DNA from: JAPPHY01 sp965247535
GTDB lineage: Bacteria > Chloroflexota > Dehalococcoidia > Lucifugimonadales > UBA2985
Reading direction: 5' to 3'
Assembly: GCA_965247535.1 (NCBI GenBank)
Contig: OZ252018.1
Span: 930,001 to 994,000, forward strand
Length of the DNA: 64,000 nucleotides
Made by a program: the position numbers and the translations under genes. This document shows, one piece after another, positions 33,824 to 42,228 of the stretch. The notes beneath the pieces are model-generated. The model was not told the DNA's origin and ran no database searches. It saw only the letters and a list, made by a program, of their open reading frames with translations. The first letter of the stretch is position 1. Every line of letters begins with the position of its first letter.

Positions 33824-33852
33824 TTGACTACAATTGGCGTTTGGCCTATGAT
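33824..33852 (+). promoter_or_regulatory. Sigma-70 promoter for the DUF35-thiolase operon
   Basis: TTGACT and TATGAT separated by exactly 17 bases, 38 bases upstream of the DUF35 start. One of the best consensus promoters in the window. Confidence 0.7.
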
Positions 33853-33889
33853 TCCCTCGAATTCAACTAATCCGCAGCGGAGGTGAACT

Positions 33890-34303
33890 ATGCCCAAGCA
33901 GTCCCCGGTACCCGACGAGGTGGATCAGCCCTACTGGGACGCCGCAAACGAGGACCGACTGGTGGTCCAGAACTGCACGGCCTGCGACAGGCTGCAGCAC
34001 CCGCCCGCCGCAACCTGCTCGGAGTGCAGCTCCGGTGACAACCTGGAGTGGAAGGAAATGAGTGGGCGCGGCAGGGTATATGGCTACGGCGTCATGTACG
34101 ACTGCCCGGTCACCATCCTGGCTGAGGACCAGCCCTTTAACATCGCAGTGGTGGAGCTGGAAGAGGACCCAGGCATCAAGATGCTTTCGCACCTGCCTGG
34201 CACTCCCGTGGACGACGTGCCAGTGGGCGCAGCCGTCCAGGTGGAGTTCGAGGTCACGCCCACCACCGGCCAGAAGGTCCCAGAGTGGCGAGTGGTCGGC
34301 TGA
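33890..34303 (+). CDS. DUF35 OB-fold/zinc-ribbon protein (thiolase partner)
   Basis: Acyl-CoA-associated DUF35 protein of 137 residues. The N-terminal rubredoxin-like zinc ribbon has Cys29, Cys32, Cys43 and Cys46, followed by the OB fold (EMSGRGRVYGYGVMY). DUF35 proteins bind thiolase-like partners and help present acyl-CoA, as in archaeal HMG-CoA synthesis and in steroid side-chain aldolases. The thiolase gene 47 bases downstream is the obvious partner. Confidence 0.88.
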   Translation: MPKQSPVPDEVDQPYWDAANEDRLVVQNCTACDRLQHPPAATCSECSSGDNLEWKEMSGRGRVYGYGVMYDCPVTILAEDQPFNIAVVELEEDPGIKMLSHLPGTPVDDVPVGAAVQVEFEVTPTTGQKVPEWRVVG

Positions 34304-34350
34304 TCACCTCACTCTCGATCTATTCCCACAGAATAACAGGGAGGTGAGGT

Positions 34351-35673
34351 ATGCCAACTCAGAACGCACCTGCTTCTATGTACAGAAGCACCGAGGGCCT
34401 GGGCATTTGGGAGCACAAGGGCAAGGTGGCCGCCGTAGGAATAGGCCACTCGCCGACAGCGCGACGCTGGGACGAGACCACCGACACGAGCTTGGGTGCT
34501 TGGAGCATCCTTGCGCTGCGCAGGGCGATCGAGGACGCCGGCGTACGGCCGGACGAGGTCGACGGGCTGGTCATGGCGCAGGAGACCTCCACCGGTTCGC
34601 CCTGGCCCTCGGACAGGCCCATCCCCGAGGACTTCCTCAACACCTACAAATCTACCGACAACCCGCTCGACGGCATCGCCCGTCTCAGCTCCGACTGGCT
34701 CCTGATGAACATGCCTGAGCTGAGCAACGTGAACTTCACCATGTACGGCCCCGGCTGCATGTCCAACGCAGTCGTAACTGCGGCGCAGGCCGTAGGAGAA
34801 GGTCTGACGGAGGTCTGCCTGGTCCTCAAGGGCTGGCACAACTTCGGCGGGCGGTACTACGTAGGGCAGGGCGCCGCCGGCGGCGACACCGTCACCGGGC
34901 CGGCCAAGTATTCCACCCTGTGGGGAACCGTGGCCTGCTACACAACGGCCATGCAGTTTGAGGCCTACTGCCGCAAGTACGGCAAGAGCCACGACATGAT
35001 GGCGCCGTTCGTGGTCAACGAGAAGCGCAACGGCCTGATGTTCCCCGAGGGATTCTGGGCGCAGCACCGCCCGGAGGTTCTGACCGTTGAGGACTATCTG
35101 GCGGCCCGCTGGATTGCCAAGCCGGCCAACCTCTTCGACAACGACATTCCGATAATGTCCTCGGCCGCCTACCTCTTCACCACGCCTGAGCGTGCCAAGG
35201 ACATGAAGCAGAAGCCGGTCTACATCCTCAACGTAGCATCGGACAGGACCCGCGTTCGCAGCTTCGGCCCTTCGCTGGAGGAGGCCGAGGCTGCAACGGA
35301 CGAGACCGGCCGCAAGATCTACGAAGGCTCCGGCCTGAGCCCCAGCGACCTCTCCTTCGAGAACATGTATGACGGCTTCACGCTGTTCCACCAGTTCCAC
35401 TTGGAGGGCATCCGGTTCGCCGGAGTGCAGCGAGGCGAGGCGCTGGACTTCTACGGCACGGACATCACCATCGAGGGGCCGAACCCCGCGTCGCCCAGCG
35501 GCGGAAACGCCGGGGCCGGGCGCACCCGCTTCTGGATGCACACCGACTCGATTCAGCAGATCCAGGGCAGGGCGGGCGCGCGCCAGATCAGCAAGCCCGC
35601 GGAGATAGGCGTGTCCGGCGGTCCTACGCCCACGGGCGGCAACTTCACCGTGTGGAGCTCGACGCCCGGCTAG
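34351..35673 (+). CDS. Thiolase family protein (SCP2/lipid-transfer type)
   Basis: Thiolase-fold protein of 440 residues, similar to the acetyl-CoA acetyltransferase/lipid-transfer group. The nucleophilic-Cys region reads MYGPGCMSNAVV (Cys136); the C-terminal half has LSFENMYDGFTLFHQFHLE and the glycine-rich NPASPSGGNAGAGRT. Several classical thiolase motifs are altered, so it may be a thiolase or an aldolase that shortens acyl-CoA side chains. It pairs with the DUF35 protein upstream and is followed by a strong terminator. Confidence 0.85.
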   Translation: MPTQNAPASMYRSTEGLGIWEHKGKVAAVGIGHSPTARRWDETTDTSLGAWSILALRRAIEDAGVRPDEVDGLVMAQETSTGSPWPSDRPIPEDFLNTYKSTDNPLDGIARLSSDWLLMNMPELSNVNFTMYGPGCMSNAVVTAAQAVGEGLTEVCLVLKGWHNFGGRYYVGQGAAGGDTVTGPAKYSTLWGTVACYTTAMQFEAYCRKYGKSHDMMAPFVVNEKRNGLMFPEGFWAQHRPEVLTVEDYLAARWIAKPANLFDNDIPIMSSAAYLFTTPERAKDMKQKPVYILNVASDRTRVRSFGPSLEEAEAATDETGRKIYEGSGLSPSDLSFENMYDGFTLFHQFHLEGIRFAGVQRGEALDFYGTDITIEGPNPASPSGGNAGAGRTRFWMHTDSIQQIQGRAGARQISKPAEIGVSGGPTPTGGNFTVWSSTPG

Positions 35674-35712
35674 TCCAGGGACACGATCGGCAACTGAGGC
35701 ACACATGAAGCT

Positions 35713-35744
35713 CCTGCCTCCGAACGTCAGCGTTCGGAGGCAGG
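35713..35744 (+). terminator. Intrinsic terminator after the thiolase gene
   Basis: Perfect 14-bp stem (CCTGCCTCCGAACG and complement), 4-base loop TCAG, then TCGTTT. It lies 40 bases after the thiolase stop. Confidence 0.85.
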
Positions 35745-35833
35745 TCGTTTACGGTTAGAATACGACGCTTTACGCACCCCTTTGTCAGGGCATCGCGTCA
35801 ACGCAGGCTGGACTGCGGGCAGGGGAGAGCAAC

Positions 35834-37051
35834 ATACAGCGCCCAGAGGCTAGCTCCTATCGCTGGGTCATAGCGGGGGCCATCTTACCCCTGCATGTTG
35901 CCATTGGCCTCAACCTGTTCTCGGCCGCGCCTCTCTTTCCTATCATCATTGAGGATTACGGCGTATCGAGAAGCACGGTCAGCCTCCTCATGGTGCTGGT
36001 CTTCCTGGCGTTCACGCTCTGTCTGATACCGGGCGGCATCGTATCGTCACGGCTGGGCACGAGGCGAGCCGTCCTCCTTAGCGGCCTTCTCATGTCGGCG
36101 GGTGTGCTGACGCCCCTAACGACCGACATAGCTACGCTGCTGCCCCTTAGAATGACGTTCGGCCTTGGCGGGGCCATCCTGCTGCCCGCCACGGCATCCA
36201 TCATAGTAGAGTGGTTCAGGCCCACGGAGCGAGGGGTGATGAACGCGCTGATGCTGGCAGCGCAGGGCACTGGTGTGGCCTCCGCCATGTTCCTGAGCGT
36301 GCCGCTGGCGGACGCACTGGAGTGGCGAGTCGTGCTCATGATCTACGGGTGCTTCGCATTCGTGGCCACGCTGGGGTGGCTTGTCCTTGGCAGGGGCGGC
36401 CGCACGGCGGGGTCAACCCCGCAGACCATGACCGCGAGGGACGTTTTTGCAGCCCTTCGCGAGCGAAACACGCTGCTGCTCTCGTTTGCGCTCGTGGGGC
36501 CGTTTGCGATGTTCATCGGCTACACCTCCTGGCTGCCCACCTACTACCACGAGGTATTCGACATGCCGCTGCAGCAGGCAACGGCGATTCTCGCGCTGCT
36601 ACCCCTGATGGGTGTAGTGGTCAACCTGCTGTCCGGGTTCCTTCTGGCGCGTCTCGGACTGCACAGGCCGATGTTGGCCATCCCCGGCCTGCTGTTTCCC
36701 ATTGGGGCGTTTGGCGCGTTTTACTTCAACAACACGCCCATCATACTCGCAGCGATAATCGTGCTGGGATTCAGCTTCTGGCTATTTTTGCCCACCGTGT
36801 TCACAATCGCCATGGAGCTGCCTGGCGTGGACATGGAGCGGGTGGCACTGGTGACGGCAGCCGTGCTGACCATTGGCAACGCGTCCACCGTGATCTCGCC
36901 GTTCATGGTCGGCGTGGTCACGGACGCGGTGGGCTCCTACGTGCCAAGCTTCGCGGTTCTGGCGGTCATGCCCCTGACGGCGGTCGTCGCGGCGCGCAGC
37001 CTGCCGGAGACCGGGCACCGAGCGCGGAGGCGGCTTCCAGTCGCGAGCTGA
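35834..37051 (+). CDS. MFS transporter, apparent ATA start
   Basis: Major facilitator of 405 residues with twelve predicted helices and a large central loop. The first ATG (35990) falls after the first membrane helix, yet the frame is open upstream and encodes a good TM1 (SYRWVIAGAILPLHVAIG and on). No ATG, GTG or TTG occurs in that open stretch. An ATA at 35834 preceded by GGGGAG at a 6-base spacing is the best start. Helix 2-3 loop RLGTRRAVL fits the MFS signature. Substrate unknown; neighbours suggest organic acids or xenobiotics. Confidence 0.8.
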   Translation: MQRPEASSYRWVIAGAILPLHVAIGLNLFSAAPLFPIIIEDYGVSRSTVSLLMVLVFLAFTLCLIPGGIVSSRLGTRRAVLLSGLLMSAGVLTPLTTDIATLLPLRMTFGLGGAILLPATASIIVEWFRPTERGVMNALMLAAQGTGVASAMFLSVPLADALEWRVVLMIYGCFAFVATLGWLVLGRGGRTAGSTPQTMTARDVFAALRERNTLLLSFALVGPFAMFIGYTSWLPTYYHEVFDMPLQQATAILALLPLMGVVVNLLSGFLLARLGLHRPMLAIPGLLFPIGAFGAFYFNNTPIILAAIIVLGFSFWLFLPTVFTIAMELPGVDMERVALVTAAVLTIGNASTVISPFMVGVVTDAVGSYVPSFAVLAVMPLTAVVAARSLPETGHRARRRLPVAS

Positions 37052-37180
37052 CGGAGACGCGAACCGTCTCCATCGTCCGAGCAGCACGTCGGTGACGCTC
37101 CTTGCGCCGCTGATTCACCAAAGCTACACTTGCACGGAGCGGAACGAGCCGCTTCCCAACTCGATCGCCCGGAGGTTGTA

Positions 37181-38143
37181 ATGGCAACTGTGAACACGAT
37201 TCTCGGACCGGTGGATGCCGGTGACCTGGGCTTCACGCTGATGCACGAGCACGTGCGGGAGAGCTCGGCCGGGGTGTCGTACACTTTTCCGGACCTGTTC
37301 GACCACGATGCAGACGTAGAGGAGCGCGCCGCTGCGCTAAACGAAGCGGCCGCGGAGGGCGTGGGAACAATCGTGGACGTGACCACGATGGACCTGGGCC
37401 GTGACATGCGGCTGCTCAGGGACGTAGCGGAGGAGGCCAACCTCCACATCGTAATATGCACGGGCGTCTGGCTGGACATTCCCCGCGCCATCGCGAACGG
37501 CGTTACGGTAGACCAGCTTGCGGGATCGTTCGTGCGAGAGATTGAGGAGGGCATCGAGGGGACGGGCATCCGCGCCGGCGTTATAAAGGTGGCAACCGAC
37601 GTTGGCAACGTGGAGGACGGACGGCTTGCTCCGTCGAACGAGCTGATCCTGCGGGCGGCTGCGCGCGCGTGCAACCGGACGGGCGTGCCGATCTCAACGC
37701 ACACTTCGTCCATCGCCCAGACCGGCAACCTGCAGATGGCCGTGTTCGAGGAGGAGGGCGTGGACATGGGGCGGGTGTGCATCGGTCACAGCAACGATAC
37801 GGACGACATGGACTATCTGCTGGGAATCGTGTCCAGGGGGTGCTTCCTGGGTATGGACCATTTCCCCGGCGGTGCGCGGGGCGGACTGAGCTGGGAGGAG
37901 CGGACGCAGGTGATCAAGCAGCTGGTCGATCGGGGCCACGCGGCGCAGGTGACCATGTCCCACGACTTCGGCAGCTGGAAGCCGATCCTGCCGGAGAACG
38001 CCGGCCGGAGGAGCGAGAACAACCCGGACGGTTACTGCTTCGTCAGCCGTCGTGTGCTTCCCAGGCTGCGGGAGCTCGGCGTCAGCGACGATGCGATAAC
38101 GGCGATGATGGCGGACGCGCCCAGGCGCTTCTTCGGCGGGTAG
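37181..38143 (+). CDS. Phosphotriesterase family metallohydrolase
   Basis: Amidohydrolase-superfamily protein of 320 residues. Binuclear metal ligands are complete: HxH in LMHEHVRE (His22, His24), carboxylatable Lys136 (GVIKVATD), His174 (STHTSS), His203 (IGHSNDTDD) and Asp262 (SHDFGSW). Members hydrolyse lactones or phosphotriesters; the natural substrate is probably a lactone. The start at 37181 follows CGGAGG. It may be co-transcribed with the AEC carrier 36 bases downstream. Confidence 0.9.
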   Translation: MATVNTILGPVDAGDLGFTLMHEHVRESSAGVSYTFPDLFDHDADVEERAAALNEAAAEGVGTIVDVTTMDLGRDMRLLRDVAEEANLHIVICTGVWLDIPRAIANGVTVDQLAGSFVREIEEGIEGTGIRAGVIKVATDVGNVEDGRLAPSNELILRAAARACNRTGVPISTHTSSIAQTGNLQMAVFEEEGVDMGRVCIGHSNDTDDMDYLLGIVSRGCFLGMDHFPGGARGGLSWEERTQVIKQLVDRGHAAQVTMSHDFGSWKPILPENAGRRSENNPDGYCFVSRRVLPRLRELGVSDDAITAMMADAPRRFFGG

Positions 38144-38179
38144 CGGGCCGAGAGGCACCAAATCGCCGGGACCACCGCA

Positions 38180-39094
38180 ATGCTGGACGTCTTCATCAAC
38201 GTAATCATGCCGGTGTTCCTGGTGGCCATTCTTGCCGCTGCGTTTCAGCGCTGGAGGAAATCGTCCGTAGGGCCCCTGAGCCAGGTCACGCTATACCTGC
38301 TCACTCCGGCGCTCATTTTCACGTCTCTGGTGCAGCAGGAGATTCCTCCCTCGGCTACCTTCAGGATAGTGGCCACGCTGCTCGTAGCCAACACCTTCAT
38401 CATCGCGACCAGCCTGATTGTGAGCTTCGCGCTCCGGCACGACCGCGCCATGCGAAGCGCGTTCGTGCTCTCTACCGGCTTCCCCAATGCCGGCAACATG
38501 GCGCTGCCCGTGCTGCTCCTGGCCTTCGGGGAGGAGGGCCTGGCAGTGGGGGTCATCGTGTTCGTCACGATGGCGATCATGGGGCAGTCGCTTGGCGTGT
38601 TCATAGCAGCTGGAAGCAGTTTGAACATGCTGGATTCGCTGAAGCAGATATTCAAGCTGCCGGCCATCTACGCCATCATCGCCGCTCTGGTGGTGAGGGC
38701 GGCCGGCCTGGAGCTGCCGCACGTGGTTGAGAGCCCCATCGAGCTGCTGGCACAGGCCTCGATACCCATGATGCTTGTGGTGCTCGGGTTCCAATTGGGA
38801 GGCGAGATTCGGCTGGAGAGCGCGGCGAGCCTGACCGCGGCAGTGATGGTGCGACTTCTGGCGTCCGTGCCGCTGGCCTACCTGTCAGCTACGCTTCTTG
38901 GGCTTGACGACCTGGCGCGCGGCGTGGTGATGACCGTGTACGCGATGCCGGTCGCGGTGTTCACCATCATCCTGGCCACCGAGTTCAAGACGAATCCGCG
39001 GTTCGTGACCAACGCGGTGGTGACCAGCACGTTTCTGAGCACATTGACTCTTACGGTGGTGATCCAGGTGGTGAAGGACCTGGTCGCCGTGTGA
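38180..39094 (+). CDS. Auxin efflux carrier (AEC) family permease
   Basis: Membrane protein of 304 residues with ten predicted helices in two inverted halves. It shows the AEC signatures PALIFTSL and the FPNAGNMALPV crossover in helix 4. Bacterial members export or import organic acids such as malate and malonate. It lies just after the phosphotriesterase gene, so it could move the product of lactone hydrolysis. Confidence 0.88.
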   Translation: MLDVFINVIMPVFLVAILAAAFQRWRKSSVGPLSQVTLYLLTPALIFTSLVQQEIPPSATFRIVATLLVANTFIIATSLIVSFALRHDRAMRSAFVLSTGFPNAGNMALPVLLLAFGEEGLAVGVIVFVTMAIMGQSLGVFIAAGSSLNMLDSLKQIFKLPAIYAIIAALVVRAAGLELPHVVESPIELLAQASIPMMLVVLGFQLGGEIRLESAASLTAAVMVRLLASVPLAYLSATLLGLDDLARGVVMTVYAMPVAVFTIILATEFKTNPRFVTNAVVTSTFLSTLTLTVVIQVVKDLVAV

Positions 39095-39112
39095 GCTCGT
39101 GCCTTCCTCGGT

Positions 39113-39147
39113 CCCGCTCGCACTTCGACAGGCTCAGCACGAGCGGG
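39113..39147. repeat. Extragenic palindromic hairpin (REP-like)
   Basis: An 8-bp stem (CCCGCTCG and complement) around a 19-base loop containing TTCGACAGGCTCAGCA. This loop type is a common dispersed intergenic element in GC-rich bacteria. It lies between convergent genes and may act as a terminator. Confidence 0.5.
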
Positions 39148-39217
39148 CGCGGTGGCGATAGAACAGTCACCCTCGCGAAAGCGGGGGGCTCACCCCCCGG
39201 ACATCAGGCCAGGCCTG

Positions 39218-39892
39218 CTACTGTATGGAGTCGGCTATGATCTCCACGATGCGATTCCGGGGCAGCAGGTGCGTGTTGAGCATCAGGTGGAAGCCGATCG
39301 GGTCGTCGGCTTCGACGTTGAAGTACCTCCGGAAGTACTCAAGCCGCGCCTGCTCGGCTCCCTCCATCAGGAGCTTGGCCTCCTCGGGCGTAATTCCCTC
39401 GCGCTTCGCAACAACGTCGGCGCGCGACTCGTTCTCCGACACCAGCCCGACGTGAAGCGCCTCCGGGTGGTTTCTCAGTATGACGTTGCCGGCCCTCCCC
39501 ACTATGACAACATCGCCTGAGTCTGCCAGGTCGCGTATGACCTCCACAGTGGCCTCCAGGAACTGGTCGTCATCGATGTGCAAGCCTCCCGCGGCGCTCC
39601 CGGCCATCAGCTCGCGGTAGTCCTGGCTGAGTCCGAACGGAGAGAAAGGGTCGCCCAGGGCGCCCGATGCGCCCATGCGGTTGATGATCCTGGTGAGGGC
39701 CGTGAGAACGCGCGGGCCCGACTGGGTAGGGGATTCCTTGGCCTCAAGGACCTCTTCGGTGGTGCCAAGGCGTTTGGCTGCCTCGCCGAGCACCTGGCGG
39801 TCAAGGTACGTATAGCCGAGCCGTGCGGCAACCTCCATGCCAATCTCCGGCGCTCCGCTGCCTCGCTGCCCGTTGATGGTAACGATAGCCAT
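39218..39892 (-). CDS. Cytidylate kinase-like family protein
   Basis: Protein of 224 residues of the cytidylate-kinase-like P-loop family. The N-terminal loop GQRGSGAPEIG replaces a classical P-loop, followed by LGYTYLDRQVL, and a late VIVGRAGNVILRN strand. The family is common but most members have no proven substrate. It is 42 bases after a small gene and may be transcribed with it and the flavoprotein gene. Confidence 0.75.
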   Translation of the reverse strand: MAIVTINGQRGSGAPEIGMEVAARLGYTYLDRQVLGEAAKRLGTTEEVLEAKESPTQSGPRVLTALTRIINRMGASGALGDPFSPFGLSQDYRELMAGSAAGGLHIDDDQFLEATVEVIRDLADSGDVVIVGRAGNVILRNHPEALHVGLVSENESRADVVAKREGITPEEAKLLMEGAEQARLEYFRRYFNVEADDPIGFHLMLNTHLLPRNRIVEIIADSIQ

Positions 39893-39934
39893 GCCTCTGC
39901 CTCCTTTCCGCTGCGCTGGTGGTGAGTCCGACGC

Positions 39935-40240
39935 TTAGGCTCCGCGCTCGCGGGAGTCCGCGCGCTCCCCGCGCTTTGCCTGCTCCGCAAGATCCTCGAT
40001 GTAGATGCGGTCGAATTCCCCGTAGTGGCCGCTGCTCTCGTCGTCCTGCAACGGCTCCGCCCACATGTAGCGTATGTCCCGCCAGTCGAGCGGGAACTGA
40101 GGGTTGTCGAAGAACGTGCGGACAGCGTCGAATGGGGAGGCCGCCTCCACGTAGCCCATCATCTGGAAGTTCTCGTAGACGTTGCCCCCGTGGGCCAGGA
40201 ACTCCCCCTTCATGGCGGCCAGCACGATGAACTTGTTCAC
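39935..40240 (-). CDS. Small hypothetical protein downstream of the flavoprotein
   Basis: A 101-residue soluble protein beginning MNKFIVLAAMKGEFLAHGG. The centre is rich in aromatic residues (YENFQMMGYVEA, FFDNPQFPLDWRDIRYMW) and the C-terminus is acidic then basic. No family recognised. It sits 31 bases after the succinate dehydrogenase-type flavoprotein, where an iron-sulfur subunit might be expected, but it has no cysteine. Confidence 0.6.
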   Translation of the reverse strand: MNKFIVLAAMKGEFLAHGGNVYENFQMMGYVEAASPFDAVRTFFDNPQFPLDWRDIRYMWAEPLQDDESSGHYGEFDRIYIEDLAEQAKRGERADSRERGA

Positions 40241-40271
40241 GCGGCGCCTCCTGTGGAAGCAGCGTTGCGCT

Positions 40272-41948
40272 CTAGTACGACCTGACCTGGGGCTCCCACT
40301 GGGTTATGGTTACCGGGACGTAGTCCAGCTGTGGCCCGTCCGGCGACTGTCGCACCATGATGTGCTTCAGCCAGTTCTCGTCGTCCCGCTGAGGAAACTC
40401 CGTCATGAAGTGTGCGCCCCGGCTCTCCTTGCGCTCCAGCGCGCTCACCACGATGGTCTCCGCACACTCCAGCATGAAACCGAGCTCCAGTGTAGCGATG
40501 AGGTTGGTGTTGAAGACGTGGCCCTTGTCCTGAACGGAAACCGTCTCGTACCGCTCGCTGAGGCTGCGTATCTTCTCGCGGGCCGTCTGCATTCCCTCGA
40601 TCGTGCGGAAGACCGCGACGTAGTCGTTCATGGTGGTGCCAAGCTCCAGCCGGATCGCGGCCGGCGTGTCGCCGTTGTCCTGCCGGTCCAGGAGCGCCTT
40701 GATGAGGTCTTCGTCCAGGGACAGGCGGGAGTCCGACACGTCTGCACGGGCCGTTTCGCGCGAGTAGATGGCGGCGGCTTCGCCCGACCGGCGCCCGAAC
40801 ACGATTGTGTCCAGCAGCGAGTTCGCGCCGAGACGGTTGCCGCCGTGTACGCTCACGCAGGCGCACTCGCCCGCGGCGTAGAGACCCGGCAGTGGCGTCG
40901 CGCCGTCCACGTCGGTCTTGACGCCGCCCATCTGGTAGTGCATACCGGGGCGAACGGGCACGGGCTGCTCCGCCAGGTCGATGCCCAGGAAGTCCATGGA
41001 CACCTCGTTGATATACTGCAGGCGCTCGTGAATCTTCTCCCGCCCAAGGTGGCGCAGGTCCAGGAGAACGCAGCCGTCCAGGCCTCTGCCTTCGTTGATC
41101 TCCGTCTGCTCCGCACGGGAGACCACGTCGCGGGAGGCCAGTTCCATCATGTTGGGGGCGTACCTTTCCATGAAGCGCTCTCCGTCGGCGTTGATCAGGT
41201 ATGCGCCTTCGCCGCGGGCGGCCTCGGTGATGAGCACGCCGTTGCTCTTGAGTGTGGTGGGGTGATACTGGACCATCTCCATGTCCATCAGGGGCGCCCC
41301 GGCTCGATAGGCGAGCGCCATCCCGTCGCCGGTGCAGATCAGGGCGTTGGTTGTAGGCTCGTACAGCCGGCCAAGACCACCGGCCGCCAGGATGACGGCC
41401 CCGGCCTTGATGACGTGCAACTCCCCGCTCATCATGTCCATTGCGACCACGCCCTGGCAACGACCGTCCTCAATCACCAGGGACGTCACGAACCACTCCT
41501 CGTATACGCGGGTGCCGGACTTGACCAGCTGCTCGTACATGACGTGGAGCATGGCCTGTCCGGTGAAGTCCGCCACGAAGAACGTGCGTGCCCTCTGCTG
41601 GCCGCCGAAGTTGCGAGCGCCGAGGCGGCCGGTGTCGTCACGGCTGAAGATCACGCCGAAGTGCTCCTGCTCGATTATGGCGCGGCCGGCTTCGCTGCAG
41701 AGGACCTCGATCGCGTCCTGGTCGCCGAGGTAATCGCTGCCCTTGACGGTCTCGAACGCGTGCTCCTCCCAGGTGTCGCCCCGGTCCGTGAGGGCAGCGT
41801 TGATGCCGCCCTGGGCGGCGTTGGAGTGGCTGCGTACAGGGTGCACCTTGGTGATGACCGCAGCGTCAGCCCCGGCGTCGTTGGCAGCCAGGGCAGCGCG
41901 CAGTCCTGCGAGACCGGCGCCGATAACCAGGACATCGTGTTCGAACAT
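40272..41948 (-). CDS. sdhA: Succinate dehydrogenase/fumarate reductase flavoprotein subunit
   Basis: FAD-dependent subunit of 558 residues oxidising succinate or reducing fumarate. FAD-binding GAGLAGLRAAL, the covalent-flavin His41 in RSHSNAAQGG, the substrate-site segments QYHPTTL and HYQMGG, and the capping-domain GECACVSVHGGNRLG are all present. The start at 41948 has GGAGG 7 bases upstream. No iron-sulfur or membrane-anchor subunit is encoded adjacent, so its partners must lie elsewhere. Confidence 0.92.
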   Translation of the reverse strand: MFEHDVLVIGAGLAGLRAALAANDAGADAAVITKVHPVRSHSNAAQGGINAALTDRGDTWEEHAFETVKGSDYLGDQDAIEVLCSEAGRAIIEQEHFGVIFSRDDTGRLGARNFGGQQRARTFFVADFTGQAMLHVMYEQLVKSGTRVYEEWFVTSLVIEDGRCQGVVAMDMMSGELHVIKAGAVILAAGGLGRLYEPTTNALICTGDGMALAYRAGAPLMDMEMVQYHPTTLKSNGVLITEAARGEGAYLINADGERFMERYAPNMMELASRDVVSRAEQTEINEGRGLDGCVLLDLRHLGREKIHERLQYINEVSMDFLGIDLAEQPVPVRPGMHYQMGGVKTDVDGATPLPGLYAAGECACVSVHGGNRLGANSLLDTIVFGRRSGEAAAIYSRETARADVSDSRLSLDEDLIKALLDRQDNGDTPAAIRLELGTTMNDYVAVFRTIEGMQTAREKIRSLSERYETVSVQDKGHVFNTNLIATLELGFMLECAETIVVSALERKESRGAHFMTEFPQRDDENWLKHIMVRQSPDGPQLDYVPVTITQWEPQVRSY

Positions 41949-42228
41949 GCTACGTCCTCCGGACAACTGCTATGTGGAAGGCCTGCCGCGTGGCGGCTTG
42001 CTGTGATGAATCGTGCCATAATATATCACGCATATGGCATTGCCGCCATAGCCGGACTCACCCCAGTGCGACGCAGGGCTGCAAGAGGCTACGGGAACCA
42101 CTGCATACCTCGCCTTGACGCATATTCGGGATGGGCCTATCCTTGTTGGAACCGCGCAGGTCGGCGAATTCCGGGCAGCGCGCCACTCTGATGGAGCCAG
42201 ATTGCATGATTCTCAAGGCCGTCCGTTG

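Noticed and set aside
34309..35706. A long minus-strand open frame opposite the thiolase gene
   Set aside because: High-GC antisense shadow; the thiolase on the plus strand has clear motifs, promoter and terminator.
40182..42191. A 669-codon open frame on the plus strand opposite sdhA
   Set aside because: It is antisense to a strongly conserved flavoprotein, has shadow-like composition and matches no family.
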